Origin: an uncultured Prevotellaceae bacterium
GTDB lineage: Bacteria; Bacteroidota; Bacteroidia; Bacteroidales; Bacteroidaceae
Direction: 5' to 3'
Length of the DNA stretch: 64,000 bases
Assembly: GCA_946405805.1 (NCBI GenBank)
Contig: CAMJIL010000003.1
Coordinates: 1-64,000, forward strand
The notes beneath the pieces were generated by a model. That model had not been told where the DNA came from. It saw nothing but the letters and a program-made list of their open reading frames with translations, and made no database searches. The position numbers were made by a program, and so were the translations under genes. Below are positions 36,654 to 44,359 of the stretch, piece by piece; the first letter of the stretch is position 1, and each line of letters starts with the position of its first letter.

Positions 36654-38678
36654 ATGAACGATATTAAAGTATTAAATCACGCAGCCGACAATATTCGTAT
36701 CCTTGCAGCTGCAGCAGTAGAAAAGGCAAAGTCTGGTCACCCTGGTGGTGCTATGGGCGGTGCTGACTTCATCAATGTTCTTTATTCTGAGTATCTCACC
36801 TACGACCCAAAGAATCCTGAGTGGGTTGGCCGTGACCGTTTCTTCCTTGATCCGGGCCACATGGCACCAATGCTCTATTCTCAGTTGTGTCTGGCTGGTA
36901 AGTTTACTCTCGATGAGTTGGCACAGCTGCGTCAGTGGGGTTCTCCTACTACTGGACACCCAGAATTTGAAATAGCACGCGGCATTGAGAACACATCCGG
37001 TCCTCTCGGTCAGGGTCATGTTTTCGCTATCGGTGCTGCTATCGCAGCAAAGTTCCTTGCTGCACACACAGGCAACCCAACATTTGCTAAGGAGACAATC
37101 TATGCATACATCTCTGATGGTGGTATCGAAGAAGAAATCTCTCAGGGTGGTGCTCGCGTAGCATCTGTCCTCGGACTTGATAACCTCGTAATGTTCTACG
37201 ACTCTAATGACATCCAGCTCTCTACAGAGACAAAGAATGTCATGAATGAGGATACAGCTGCAAAATATCGTGCTCTCGGTTGGGAAGTTATCGAAATCAA
37301 CGGTAACGACGCTGCCCAGATTCGCAAGGCTATTGAGCAGGCAAAGGCTGTCAAAGGCAAGCCAACCCTCATCATCGGTAAGTGTATCATGGGTAAGGGT
37401 GCCCTGAAGGACGACGGTTCTTCATACGAGGCAAACTGCAAGACTCACGGTGCACCTCTTGGTGGTGATGCATTCAAGAATACCGTTAAGAATCTTGGTG
37501 GTGACCCAGAGAATCCATTCCAGATTTTCGACGATGTTAAGGAGCTCTACGCTAATCGTGCTAAGGAGTTGGAAGGCATCTGTGCTGAGCGTTATGCAGA
37601 AGAGAAGGCATGGGCAGCAGCAAATCCAGAGAAGGCAGCACAGCAGGCTGACTGGTTTGCTGGCAAGGCACCAAAGATTGACTGGTCAAAGGTACAGCAG
37701 AAGCCTAATGATGCTACACGTTCTGCATCAGCAGCATGTCTGTCAGCCCTTGCAGAGCAGGTTCCTAATATGATTTGTGCTTCTGCAGACCTTTCTAACT
37801 CTGATAAGACAGACGGCTTCCTGAAGAAGACTCACGACCTCACTAAGGACGACTTCTCTGGAGCATTCTTCCAGGCAGGTGTTGCTGAGCTCACTATGGC
37901 ATGCTGCTGTATCGGTATGGCTCTGCATGGTGGTGTTATCCCTGCTTGCGGAACATTCTTTGTATTCTCTGACTACATGAAGCCAGCTGTTCGTATGGCA
38001 GCCCTCATGCAACTCCCTGTTAAGTTCATTTGGACCCACGATGCATTCCGCGTTGGTGAGGATGGTCCTACACACGAGCCAGTAGAGCAGGAGGCACAGA
38101 TTCGTCTGATGGAGAAACTGCAGAACCATGCAGGCAAGAATTCTGTTCTCGTACTCCGTCCTGCAGAGGCTAAGGAGACAACCGTAGCATGGGCTATGGC
38201 AATGGAGAATACTGATACTCCTACAGCTCTTATCTTCTCTCGTCAGAATATCAACGACCTCCCAGAAGGCAACAACTATGAGGGTGCTCGTAAGGGTGCT
38301 TACATCGTTGCCGGTTCTGATGAAAATCCAGACGTTGTTTGTGTAGCATCAGGTTCTGAAGTTTCTACCCTCATCAGTGGTGCTGAACTGCTTCGCAAGG
38401 ATGGCATCAAGGTACGTGTTGTCAGCGTTCCTTCTGAGGGACTCTTCCGCACACAGCCTATTGAGTACCAGCAGAGTGTCGTTCCTGCAGGAGCAAAGGT
38501 ATTCGGTATGACAGCAGGTCTGCCTGTTAACCTCCAGGGCTTCCTCATCGGTGCAGATCCAAAGTCAAAGATTTGGGGTCTGAACAGCTTCGGTTTCTCT
38601 GCTCCTTACAAGGTTCTGGACGAGAAGCTCGGCTACACAGCAGAGAATGTATATAACCAAGTTAAGTCAATGCTTTAA
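36654..38678 (+). CDS. tkt: Transketolase
   Basis: The 674-residue enzyme has the N-terminal thiamine diphosphate domain (HPGGAMGGADF near residue 28; TGPLGQGH near 114; ISDGGIEEEISQG near 157, with Ser in place of the first Gly of the common GDG), the pyrimidine-binding middle domain (HDAFRVGEDGPTHEPVEQ near 465) and the C-terminal domain. It moves two-carbon units from the xylulose 5-phosphate made by this operon. It follows the kinase gene after 13 nt. Confidence 0.95.
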   Translation: MNDIKVLNHAADNIRILAAAAVEKAKSGHPGGAMGGADFINVLYSEYLTYDPKNPEWVGRDRFFLDPGHMAPMLYSQLCLAGKFTLDELAQLRQWGSPTTGHPEFEIARGIENTSGPLGQGHVFAIGAAIAAKFLAAHTGNPTFAKETIYAYISDGGIEEEISQGGARVASVLGLDNLVMFYDSNDIQLSTETKNVMNEDTAAKYRALGWEVIEINGNDAAQIRKAIEQAKAVKGKPTLIIGKCIMGKGALKDDGSSYEANCKTHGAPLGGDAFKNTVKNLGGDPENPFQIFDDVKELYANRAKELEGICAERYAEEKAWAAANPEKAAQQADWFAGKAPKIDWSKVQQKPNDATRSASAACLSALAEQVPNMICASADLSNSDKTDGFLKKTHDLTKDDFSGAFFQAGVAELTMACCCIGMALHGGVIPACGTFFVFSDYMKPAVRMAALMQLPVKFIWTHDAFRVGEDGPTHEPVEQEAQIRLMEKLQNHAGKNSVLVLRPAEAKETTVAWAMAMENTDTPTALIFSRQNINDLPEGNNYEGARKGAYIVAGSDENPDVVCVASGSEVSTLISGAELLRKDGIKVRVVSVPSEGLFRTQPIEYQQSVVPAGAKVFGMTAGLPVNLQGFLIGADPKSKIWGLNSFGFSAPYKVLDEKLGYTAENVYNQVKSML

Positions 38679-38679
38679 T

Positions 38680-38721
38680 AATGCATAATTCATAATTCAT
38701 AATGCATAATTCATAATTATG
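38680..38721 (+). repeat. Heptamer array (AATTCAT/AATGCAT) joining tkt and rpiB
   Basis: Six units in register: AATGCAT, AATTCAT, AATTCAT, AATGCAT, AATTCAT, AATTATG. It begins 1 nt after the tkt stop, and the ATG of rpiB is the end of the last unit, as at the araA-kinase junction. Confidence 0.9.
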
Positions 38722-39153
38722 GCAGCAAGTAAAATCATAGGAGTAGCCAGCGACCACGCAGGCTTTCCACTAAAGCAATTCGTTCTCCAATATCTTGAGG
38801 AGAAAGGTATCGAATACAAAGACTTCGGAACATACAGCGACCGTTCTTGTGACTATCCGGACTTCGCTCACCCTCTGGCAGAGGATATCGAGGCTGGTGT
38901 AGTAGGATGTGGCATCGGCATCTGTGGTTCTGGCGAAGGCATGGCAATGACTCTCAACAAGCACCACGGTGTGCGTGCAGGTCTTTGCTGGAATGTTGAG
39001 ATAGCTCATCTCATACGCCAGCACAACAATGCCAACTGTCTCGTGCTGCCAGGACGCTTCATTACCAATAAAGAAGCAGCAGCAATCATTGATGAATACC
39101 TCAAGACTCCATTCGAGGCCGGAAGACATCAATTGCGCATTGACAAGATGTAA
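38719..39153 (+). CDS. rpiB: Ribose-5-phosphate isomerase B
   Basis: The 144-residue protein interconverts ribulose and ribose 5-phosphate. It has the RpiB motifs ASDHAGFPLK near residue 9, the catalytic Cys in GIGICGSGEGM near residue 70, and NKHHGVRAGLCW. It completes the link from arabinose to the pentose phosphate pathway and is the last gene of the operon; a terminator follows. Confidence 0.95.
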   Translation: MAASKIIGVASDHAGFPLKQFVLQYLEEKGIEYKDFGTYSDRSCDYPDFAHPLAEDIEAGVVGCGIGICGSGEGMAMTLNKHHGVRAGLCWNVEIAHLIRQHNNANCLVLPGRFITNKEAAAIIDEYLKTPFEAGRHQLRIDKM

Positions 39154-39172
39154 TAAAAACACTTTCTAAGAT

Positions 39173-39206
39173 AAAAAGCACGGTGCAAAATGCATCGTGC
39201 TTTTTG
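39173..39206 (+). terminator. Rho-independent terminator of the pentose operon
   Basis: AAAAAGCACGGTGC pairs with GCATCGTGCTTTTT around AAAAT; the T run closes the stem. It lies 20 nt after rpiB. Confidence 0.85.
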
Positions 39207-39220
39207 TATGTTCATAGCAA

Positions 39221-39353
39221 GGGGATGTAAACGCACAAAATCCGTCAAAATTACACCAAATAAAAAAAAAAAAAACTTTTTTCTTGGAAGTAACTTATTT
39301 TTTTTTAACTTTGCACCCAAAGAATAATATTAAACCTAATTTTTACCATTATG
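39221..39353 (+). repeat. 133-bp direct repeat, copy 1 (promoter and leader)
   Basis: This segment, from GGGGATGTAAACGCAC to the ATG of the next gene, recurs at 40554-40686 with only scattered changes. It contains the promoter and the complete leader, ending with AATATTAAACCTAATTTTTACC just before the start codon. Confidence 0.9.
39284..39313 (+). promoter_or_regulatory. Promoter of the 39351 secreted protein
   Basis: TTG at 39284-39286, a 19-bp spacer and TAACTTTG at 39306-39313. It lies within the duplicated segment. Confidence 0.65.
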
Positions 39354-40523
39354 AAACAAAGACTTTTACTAACCATCATCGTACTTCTGGCGATAGCGCT
39401 GAAGTCACAGGCAGGCATAGTGATAACGGAGCAGGTTGTCGACCTTCAACAGCAGAATATCAAGATAGTTGGCGAAAATGCTGACAACAATTTCCGCTAC
39501 ACTATCAACAACTACGAATGGGCTGACCGCGGACCGCAGTTTCAACTCGTTATTGACCCGATAGACAATACGAAGTCTGCACAGTTCACAAGCTCCGACC
39601 TCACGGACCAAAACTATTGGGAGCCACTGTTCCGTCGTATTACGAAGGAAATGACCGGACAGGAAATGGAAGCGCAGCACAACATAAAGAAACTCTTTGT
39701 AAAGAATGTGGCGCTTTTGAATAATCAGTTCTTCGACTACGAAGACAACGGTTATATTCAGATTGAATCTTCAGGCGACTTTACCATTCCCGACGGTTGT
39801 TTCAGCGAAGATACACATTTGAAAACTTTCGTCTGCAATGTAGCTGGCACACTGACTCTGGGTTCAAATGTTGTAAGCATCTATCCCGGATTCACAGTGA
39901 AGGTATATACCGCACAGAGTGCCGACGCATGGAAGTTATATATGGTGAACAATGGAGCAGACTTCATTGTGGACGATGGCCAGGTCGTTTATGACCGGAA
40001 GATTATCGGCATTGCCGTACAGACAACCGTCAACAAAGACAACAAGACAACCCCACTGCCAAACGAAAGTGGCAGCATCGGCTACATTGAGAAGTCTCCA
40101 ACCACATTCCTGATAAACAGTTTCACTGCAACCACTGCGGAAGACGTCACAGAGCTCTTCATGGACTATCGCGTCTATCCGGCAATTCAAGGAAGTCAGC
40201 TGCCTAACTGGAAACAGGTTTATGCCACCAACAAAGGCAAGGGAGTATGGGAATTCTCAGGCCCAGCCATCGACATCCTTTCAGGTTTGCAGAGTAATAC
40301 GAGATACTGCTTGGAGTTCTCCTTCAGCACCAATCCTATCAGCGACAAAGAAGGCCGTGCACACTATCCTACCGACGGAAAGACAATGTCAGTTACTTTC
40401 ACTACCAGCAGTGGCGGTGGTGGCATCCGCGGCGACCTGAACGGCGACGGCGTCATCGACATGTCAGACGTGATGTTCCTTGTGAACAGAATTCTCAACG
40501 GCAAGTTCCCTGACGAGAAATGA
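39351..40523 (+). CDS. Secreted protein with C-terminal dockerin-like repeat
   Basis: The 390-residue protein has a signal peptide (residues 1-21, ending SQAG). A body of about 330 residues shows no enzyme motif I recognise and looks beta-rich. A Gly-rich hinge (SSGGGG) follows, then one calcium-binding dockerin-like segment RGDLNGDGVIDMSDVMFLV and the tail NGKFPDEK. The same kind of tail closes the C10/BspA protein at 52505-55681. A full dockerin has two such segments; only one is seen here. The function is unknown; surface placement is likely. Confidence 0.75.
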   Translation: MKQRLLLTIIVLLAIALKSQAGIVITEQVVDLQQQNIKIVGENADNNFRYTINNYEWADRGPQFQLVIDPIDNTKSAQFTSSDLTDQNYWEPLFRRITKEMTGQEMEAQHNIKKLFVKNVALLNNQFFDYEDNGYIQIESSGDFTIPDGCFSEDTHLKTFVCNVAGTLTLGSNVVSIYPGFTVKVYTAQSADAWKLYMVNNGADFIVDDGQVVYDRKIIGIAVQTTVNKDNKTTPLPNESGSIGYIEKSPTTFLINSFTATTAEDVTELFMDYRVYPAIQGSQLPNWKQVYATNKGKGVWEFSGPAIDILSGLQSNTRYCLEFSFSTNPISDKEGRAHYPTDGKTMSVTFTTSSGGGGIRGDLNGDGVIDMSDVMFLVNRILNGKFPDEK

Positions 40524-40535
40524 CCCTTTAAAAAA

Positions 40536-40557
40536 CCTCTCCCCGCGTGGGAGGGGG
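40536..40557 (+). repeat. GC-rich hairpin repeat after the 39351 gene
   Basis: CCTCTCCC, a short loop and GGGAGGGG form a hairpin 13 nt after the stop codon. It joins directly to the second copy of the 133-bp repeat. Related to the elements near 10041, 49848 and 51588. Confidence 0.6.
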
Positions 40558-40686
40558 ATGTAAACGCACGAAATTCGTAAAATTACACCAAATATAAAAA
40601 AAAAACACTTTTTTCTTGGAAGTTACTATTTTTTTACTTAACTTTGCACCCAAAGAATAATATTAAACCTAATTTTTACCGTTATG
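40554..40686 (+). repeat. 133-bp direct repeat, copy 2 (promoter and leader)
   Basis: Same length and end points as copy 1 at 39221-39353, again ending on the start codon of a secreted dockerin-type gene. Confidence 0.9.
40616..40646 (+). promoter_or_regulatory. Promoter of the 40684 gene
   Basis: TTG at 40616-40618, a 20-bp spacer and TAACTTTG at 40639-40646, equal to the promoter in copy 1 but with one more spacer base. Confidence 0.65.
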
Positions 40687-41355
40687 AAAAAACTTTTCAC
40701 TCTAATTGGAACAGTCCTCTTGAGCGTTGGTGTTAATGCACAGACGACACTGAAAGTTGAGTCATTCAGAATGGGTATTGGTGAACACAAAACCATTACA
40801 CTCGACTTGGACAATTCAGACCTTGCAGATGCGGCAGCTTTCTGTTGTGACATCGTATTGCCTGAAGGTGTGGAAGTCATGAAAGATATTGAAGGCGCTT
40901 ATATGTTCAGTGTCAGCAACAAAGATAGCAGATCCACATCATCTGAATTATTTATTGCCAGTGCCCTGCAGGAAGGCGGTGCCGTAAGAGTAGTTTGCTT
41001 CCCCAAGGACGCAAAGGCTTTCGTTGGCGAAACCGGTGCAATTCTAAATATTCCGCTAGTAGCATCTAAGGAACTTACCAAAGGCACTGTAGAAGTAAGC
41101 GTAGCAAGTCAGGAAATAACCAACACTACTGGTTTGAGCACCGTTAAACCGGAAGCTTCAATTGCTGACCTGATTGCATTCCTTCGTGGCGATGTTAATA
41201 ATGATGACGAAATCAACGTAGGTGACTTGGTATGCGTAAGTAACTTCATGGCAGGCGATGAGACTGTTGCTAAGGTTGATGCCGACACAAACGAAGACCA
41301 GGAGGTTAACGTAGGTGATATGGTTGTAATCACAAATATAATGTCTGGTAACTAA
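40684..41355 (+). CDS. Secreted cohesin-like and dockerin-like protein
   Basis: The 223-residue protein has a signal peptide (1-19, ending VNAQ). A domain of about 135 residues follows whose pattern (a short strand, then DLDNSDLADAAAFCCDIVLPEGV, and later GAILNIPLVAS) resembles cohesin-like modules. A complete two-segment dockerin-like end comes last: GDVNNDDEINVGDLVCVSNFM and DADTNEDQEVNVGDMVVITNIM. The cohesin call rests on pattern only. It could take part in binding between surface proteins. A terminator lies 66 nt after the stop. Confidence 0.7.
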   Translation: MKKLFTLIGTVLLSVGVNAQTTLKVESFRMGIGEHKTITLDLDNSDLADAAAFCCDIVLPEGVEVMKDIEGAYMFSVSNKDSRSTSSELFIASALQEGGAVRVVCFPKDAKAFVGETGAILNIPLVASKELTKGTVEVSVASQEITNTTGLSTVKPEASIADLIAFLRGDVNNDDEINVGDLVCVSNFMAGDETVAKVDADTNEDQEVNVGDMVVITNIMSGN

Positions 41356-41420
41356 TAATACATTACTGCAGCAAATTAGTTGATATTGCCAAACTTTATA
41401 TTACAAAAAATAAAAATAAG

Positions 41421-41456
41421 CCCTGAAAGTAACGCAAAAGCTTTCAGGGTTTATTA
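41421..41456 (+). terminator. Rho-independent terminator after the 40684 gene
   Basis: CCCTGAAAG and CTTTCAGGG form a perfect 9-bp stem with an 11-nt loop, followed by TTTATTAA. Confidence 0.75.
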
Positions 41457-41514
41457 ATTTATGTAATAAATCCCCCACAAATTATTAAACATATTTAGTT
41501 TTTTTCATTTAAGG

Positions 41515-41545
41515 TTGCATTATTCAAAACTATTTAGTACCTTTG
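41515..41545 (+). promoter_or_regulatory. Promoter of the zinc-ribbon/recJ/recQ run
   Basis: TTG at 41515-41517, a 20-bp spacer and TACCTTTG at 41538-41545, 53 nt before the first ATG. Confidence 0.65.
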
Positions 41546-41597
41546 CAGGCGAAATAATAGGGAGAGGAGCAGTTTTAAAAAAGAACAAAAATAGAAT

Positions 41598-42584
41598 ATG
41601 TTGATAAATTGTCCTGAATGCAATCATCAAGTTAGTGACAAGGCTGCCACCTGTCCCAATTGTGGAATAAAGATTGCCGGCAACCCAGACATTACTAACT
41701 CTAATACCCCCAAGCACCGTAAATCAGACACGAAATCTTCTGGGAATGGTAAAAACAAATCTACTCGCTGGGCAATTATATTCTTCATTGTTCTAACCCT
41801 TGTTTTTGCTGCAGCTGTAGGTTCTTATTACCTACACACCCAAATGCAGAAGCAAGATGAGGAAGCAGCCTTCCAACAAGCCGTTGAAAGCAATAATGCA
41901 GACGAGTTGCAACGTTATCTGGCACATTATGGTGCAGCACCACAGATACATCGTGACTCCGTAAAGGCAATGCTGCAACATATGCGTGATGCAGAACGCA
42001 ACAAGGAAGAGCAGGAGCAATTGGATGCAATAGATTCTATCGACTATGCTTTGGCATGTAAGATAAATACCATTGATGCTTACGAGAAATATTTGCAGGA
42101 GCACCCAAAGAGTAAGCGAATAGCAGAAGTTAAAGAACGCATTCTTAAACTTGCTAGCAACAATGCGACGGAAGAGGAAGTAGATTTTGCCCGCAGTGTT
42201 TGTAGGCGTTTCTTCCAATCTATCAATGCCCATGATACTGACCAGTTGCTATCAACAGTACCGACTACAATGACGAGATTCTTGAACCGTGTTGGGGCTA
42301 CAAACAGCGATGTGGTAACATTCATGGAGAAACTATACAAGCCCGACGTTAACAACCTGAATTTCCGCATCATGGAGCCATTTACCGCTAAGCATGCTAC
42401 AGACGAAGGGGGCTCAGAGGTATTACGGGCACAATTTACCGTCACGCTAAGTATAGATCGCGAAGACCTTACCAAGGAACGCTTTTCAACATATAACGTA
42501 ACAGCCGATATCACTCCCGATGGGCTGATATCAAGATTTAACCTCAAGAAGGTAGTGGCACAAGCTACCGAATATTCTGAATAA
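41598..42584 (+). CDS. Zinc-ribbon membrane protein of unknown function
   Basis: The 328-residue protein begins with a four-Cys zinc ribbon (CPECNHQV ... CPNCG, residues 5-23). A polar linker, one membrane helix (about 55-77) and a helical charged region (80-195) follow. The last domain (about 200-325) has VDFARSVCRRFFQSINAHD and resembles a small binding fold. Such proteins are common in Bacteroidetes but the role is unknown. The recJ start follows after 11 nt, so it is probably co-transcribed with the repair genes. Confidence 0.75.
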   Translation: MLINCPECNHQVSDKAATCPNCGIKIAGNPDITNSNTPKHRKSDTKSSGNGKNKSTRWAIIFFIVLTLVFAAAVGSYYLHTQMQKQDEEAAFQQAVESNNADELQRYLAHYGAAPQIHRDSVKAMLQHMRDAERNKEEQEQLDAIDSIDYALACKINTIDAYEKYLQEHPKSKRIAEVKERILKLASNNATEEEVDFARSVCRRFFQSINAHDTDQLLSTVPTTMTRFLNRVGATNSDVVTFMEKLYKPDVNNLNFRIMEPFTAKHATDEGGSEVLRAQFTVTLSIDREDLTKERFSTYNVTADITPDGLISRFNLKKVVAQATEYSE

Positions 42585-42595
42585 CAACGATACCA

Positions 42596-44359
42596 ATGAT
42601 TCGCTGGGATATAGAACAATATAGTGCAGAACAATATCGTCAGGCATGGGAATTGAGCAAGAAACTCAACATGTCTGAAATACTTACTATGCAATTGGTG
42701 CGTCACGGCATCACTACAGAATCTAATGCTAAATTATTCTTCCGCCCACAGTTGCCAGACCTCATCAATCCTTTCCGCATGAAGGATATGGATATTGCCG
42801 TTGACAGACTTAATGATGCCATTGGTCGCAAGGAGCATATCATGGTGTATGGCGATTACGATGTTGACGGAGTTACGGCTGTAACATTGGTATATAAATT
42901 CCTGCTGCAATACTACAGCAATTTGGAATACTACATCCCCAATCGCTATGACGAAGGTTATGGTGTCAGCAAAAAGGGCATCGACTACGCAAAGCAACGT
43001 GGTGTTACCCTCATCATCATCCTCGACTGCGGCATAAAGGCACACGAAGAGATTGCGTATGCACGCAGCCTTGGCATTGACTTCATCATCTGCGACCACC
43101 ACTTCCCTGATACTGATGATAAAGGTGACGATATTCTGCCCCCAGCTGTTGCTATTCTTAATCCTAAACAGCAGGCAGACACTTATCCTTTCAAGCACCT
43201 CTGCGGATGTGGAATAGGATTTAAGTTCATGCAAGGATTTGCAAAAAATAATGGCATACCATTCTCCAAACTCATTCCCCTACTCGACCTCTGCGTCATT
43301 TCCATTGCTTCAGACCTTGTCAACATAACTGACGAGAATCGCATTCTTGCCTATCATGGTCTTAAGCAACTTAATCTCAAGCCTTCTACCGGTATACAAG
43401 CTATCATTGAAACCTGTGGCCTCAGTGAGCAGGAAATCACTATGAACGACATTGTCTTCAAGATAGGTCCCCGCATCAACGCCTCTGGCCGTATGGAGAA
43501 TGGTCAGTTGGCTGTCAACCTGCTCGTAGAGAAAAATCTCGACAAGGCATTAGGACTTGCAAAAGAGATTGACGAATACAATGACCAACGTCGCGAGGCT
43601 GATAAACAGATGACAGAAGAAGCCAATGAACTCGTTCACGCTTTGCTTGATAAAGAAGACTCCAAACTATGGGCTTCTGAAACCCCATTGAGCATCGTTG
43701 TTTACGATGAGACATGGAAGAAAGGAATTTTAGGAATCGTAGCAACACGTTTGTCAGAAGATTATTTCCGTCCTACCATCGTCTTTACCCGCGAAGGCGA
43801 CTATGCTGTCGGTTCTGCACGATCTGTTGCCGGCTTTGATATATATGCAGCAATACGTAGCTGCCGCGAGTTACTCGTCAACTTCGGAGGACACACCTAT
43901 GCCTGTGGACTTACCATCCGTTGGTCTGATATAGAACGCTTTAAGACAAATTTTGAGAAATATGTTGCAGGGCATATCTCGCCAACACAGACAGAGCCGG
44001 CAATAAGAATCGATGCTGTGATAAACTTCTCAGATATAAACAGAAGACTGCTCCACGACCTGAAGCGTTTCTCTCCTTTCGGCCCAGGAAATATGAAACC
44101 CCACTTCATGACGAAGGAGGTTTACGACTTTGGCACCTCAAAGGTGGTAGGTCGCACACAGAAGCACGTAAAGATGGAACTGGTTGACTCCAAATCACCA
44201 ACAGTGGTCAATGGTATTGCCTTCGGACAAGCTCCTCTGGTAAAGCAGATAAAGTCAAAGCAGGCATTCGATATAGCATATACTATAGAGGAAAACCAGT
44301 ACAAGAAGGGATTTGTACAATTACAGATAGATGACATACACTTCCATACTGAAGGATAA
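42596..44359 (+). CDS. recJ: Single-stranded-DNA-specific exonuclease RecJ
   Basis: The 587-residue protein has the DHH phosphoesterase motifs: YGDYDVDGVTA near residue 81, ILDCG near 142, ICDHHFPD near 161, DLCVISIASDLV near 229, and the DHHA1 part with VGSARSVAGFDIYAAI and NFGGHTYACGLTI. RecJ degrades single strands from the 5' end in recombination and mismatch repair. Its 3' end overlaps recQ by 29 nt; the two act together at stalled forks. Confidence 0.95.
   Translation: MIRWDIEQYSAEQYRQAWELSKKLNMSEILTMQLVRHGITTESNAKLFFRPQLPDLINPFRMKDMDIAVDRLNDAIGRKEHIMVYGDYDVDGVTAVTLVYKFLLQYYSNLEYYIPNRYDEGYGVSKKGIDYAKQRGVTLIIILDCGIKAHEEIAYARSLGIDFIICDHHFPDTDDKGDDILPPAVAILNPKQQADTYPFKHLCGCGIGFKFMQGFAKNNGIPFSKLIPLLDLCVISIASDLVNITDENRILAYHGLKQLNLKPSTGIQAIIETCGLSEQEITMNDIVFKIGPRINASGRMENGQLAVNLLVEKNLDKALGLAKEIDEYNDQRREADKQMTEEANELVHALLDKEDSKLWASETPLSIVVYDETWKKGILGIVATRLSEDYFRPTIVFTREGDYAVGSARSVAGFDIYAAIRSCRELLVNFGGHTYACGLTIRWSDIERFKTNFEKYVAGHISPTQTEPAIRIDAVINFSDINRRLLHDLKRFSPFGPGNMKPHFMTKEVYDFGTSKVVGRTQKHVKMELVDSKSPTVVNGIAFGQAPLVKQIKSKQAFDIAYTIEENQYKKGFVQLQIDDIHFHTEG

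Noticed and set aside
39173..39206. A small RNA or attachment site at the rpiB hairpin
   Set aside because: Stem, loop and T run are those of an ordinary terminator.
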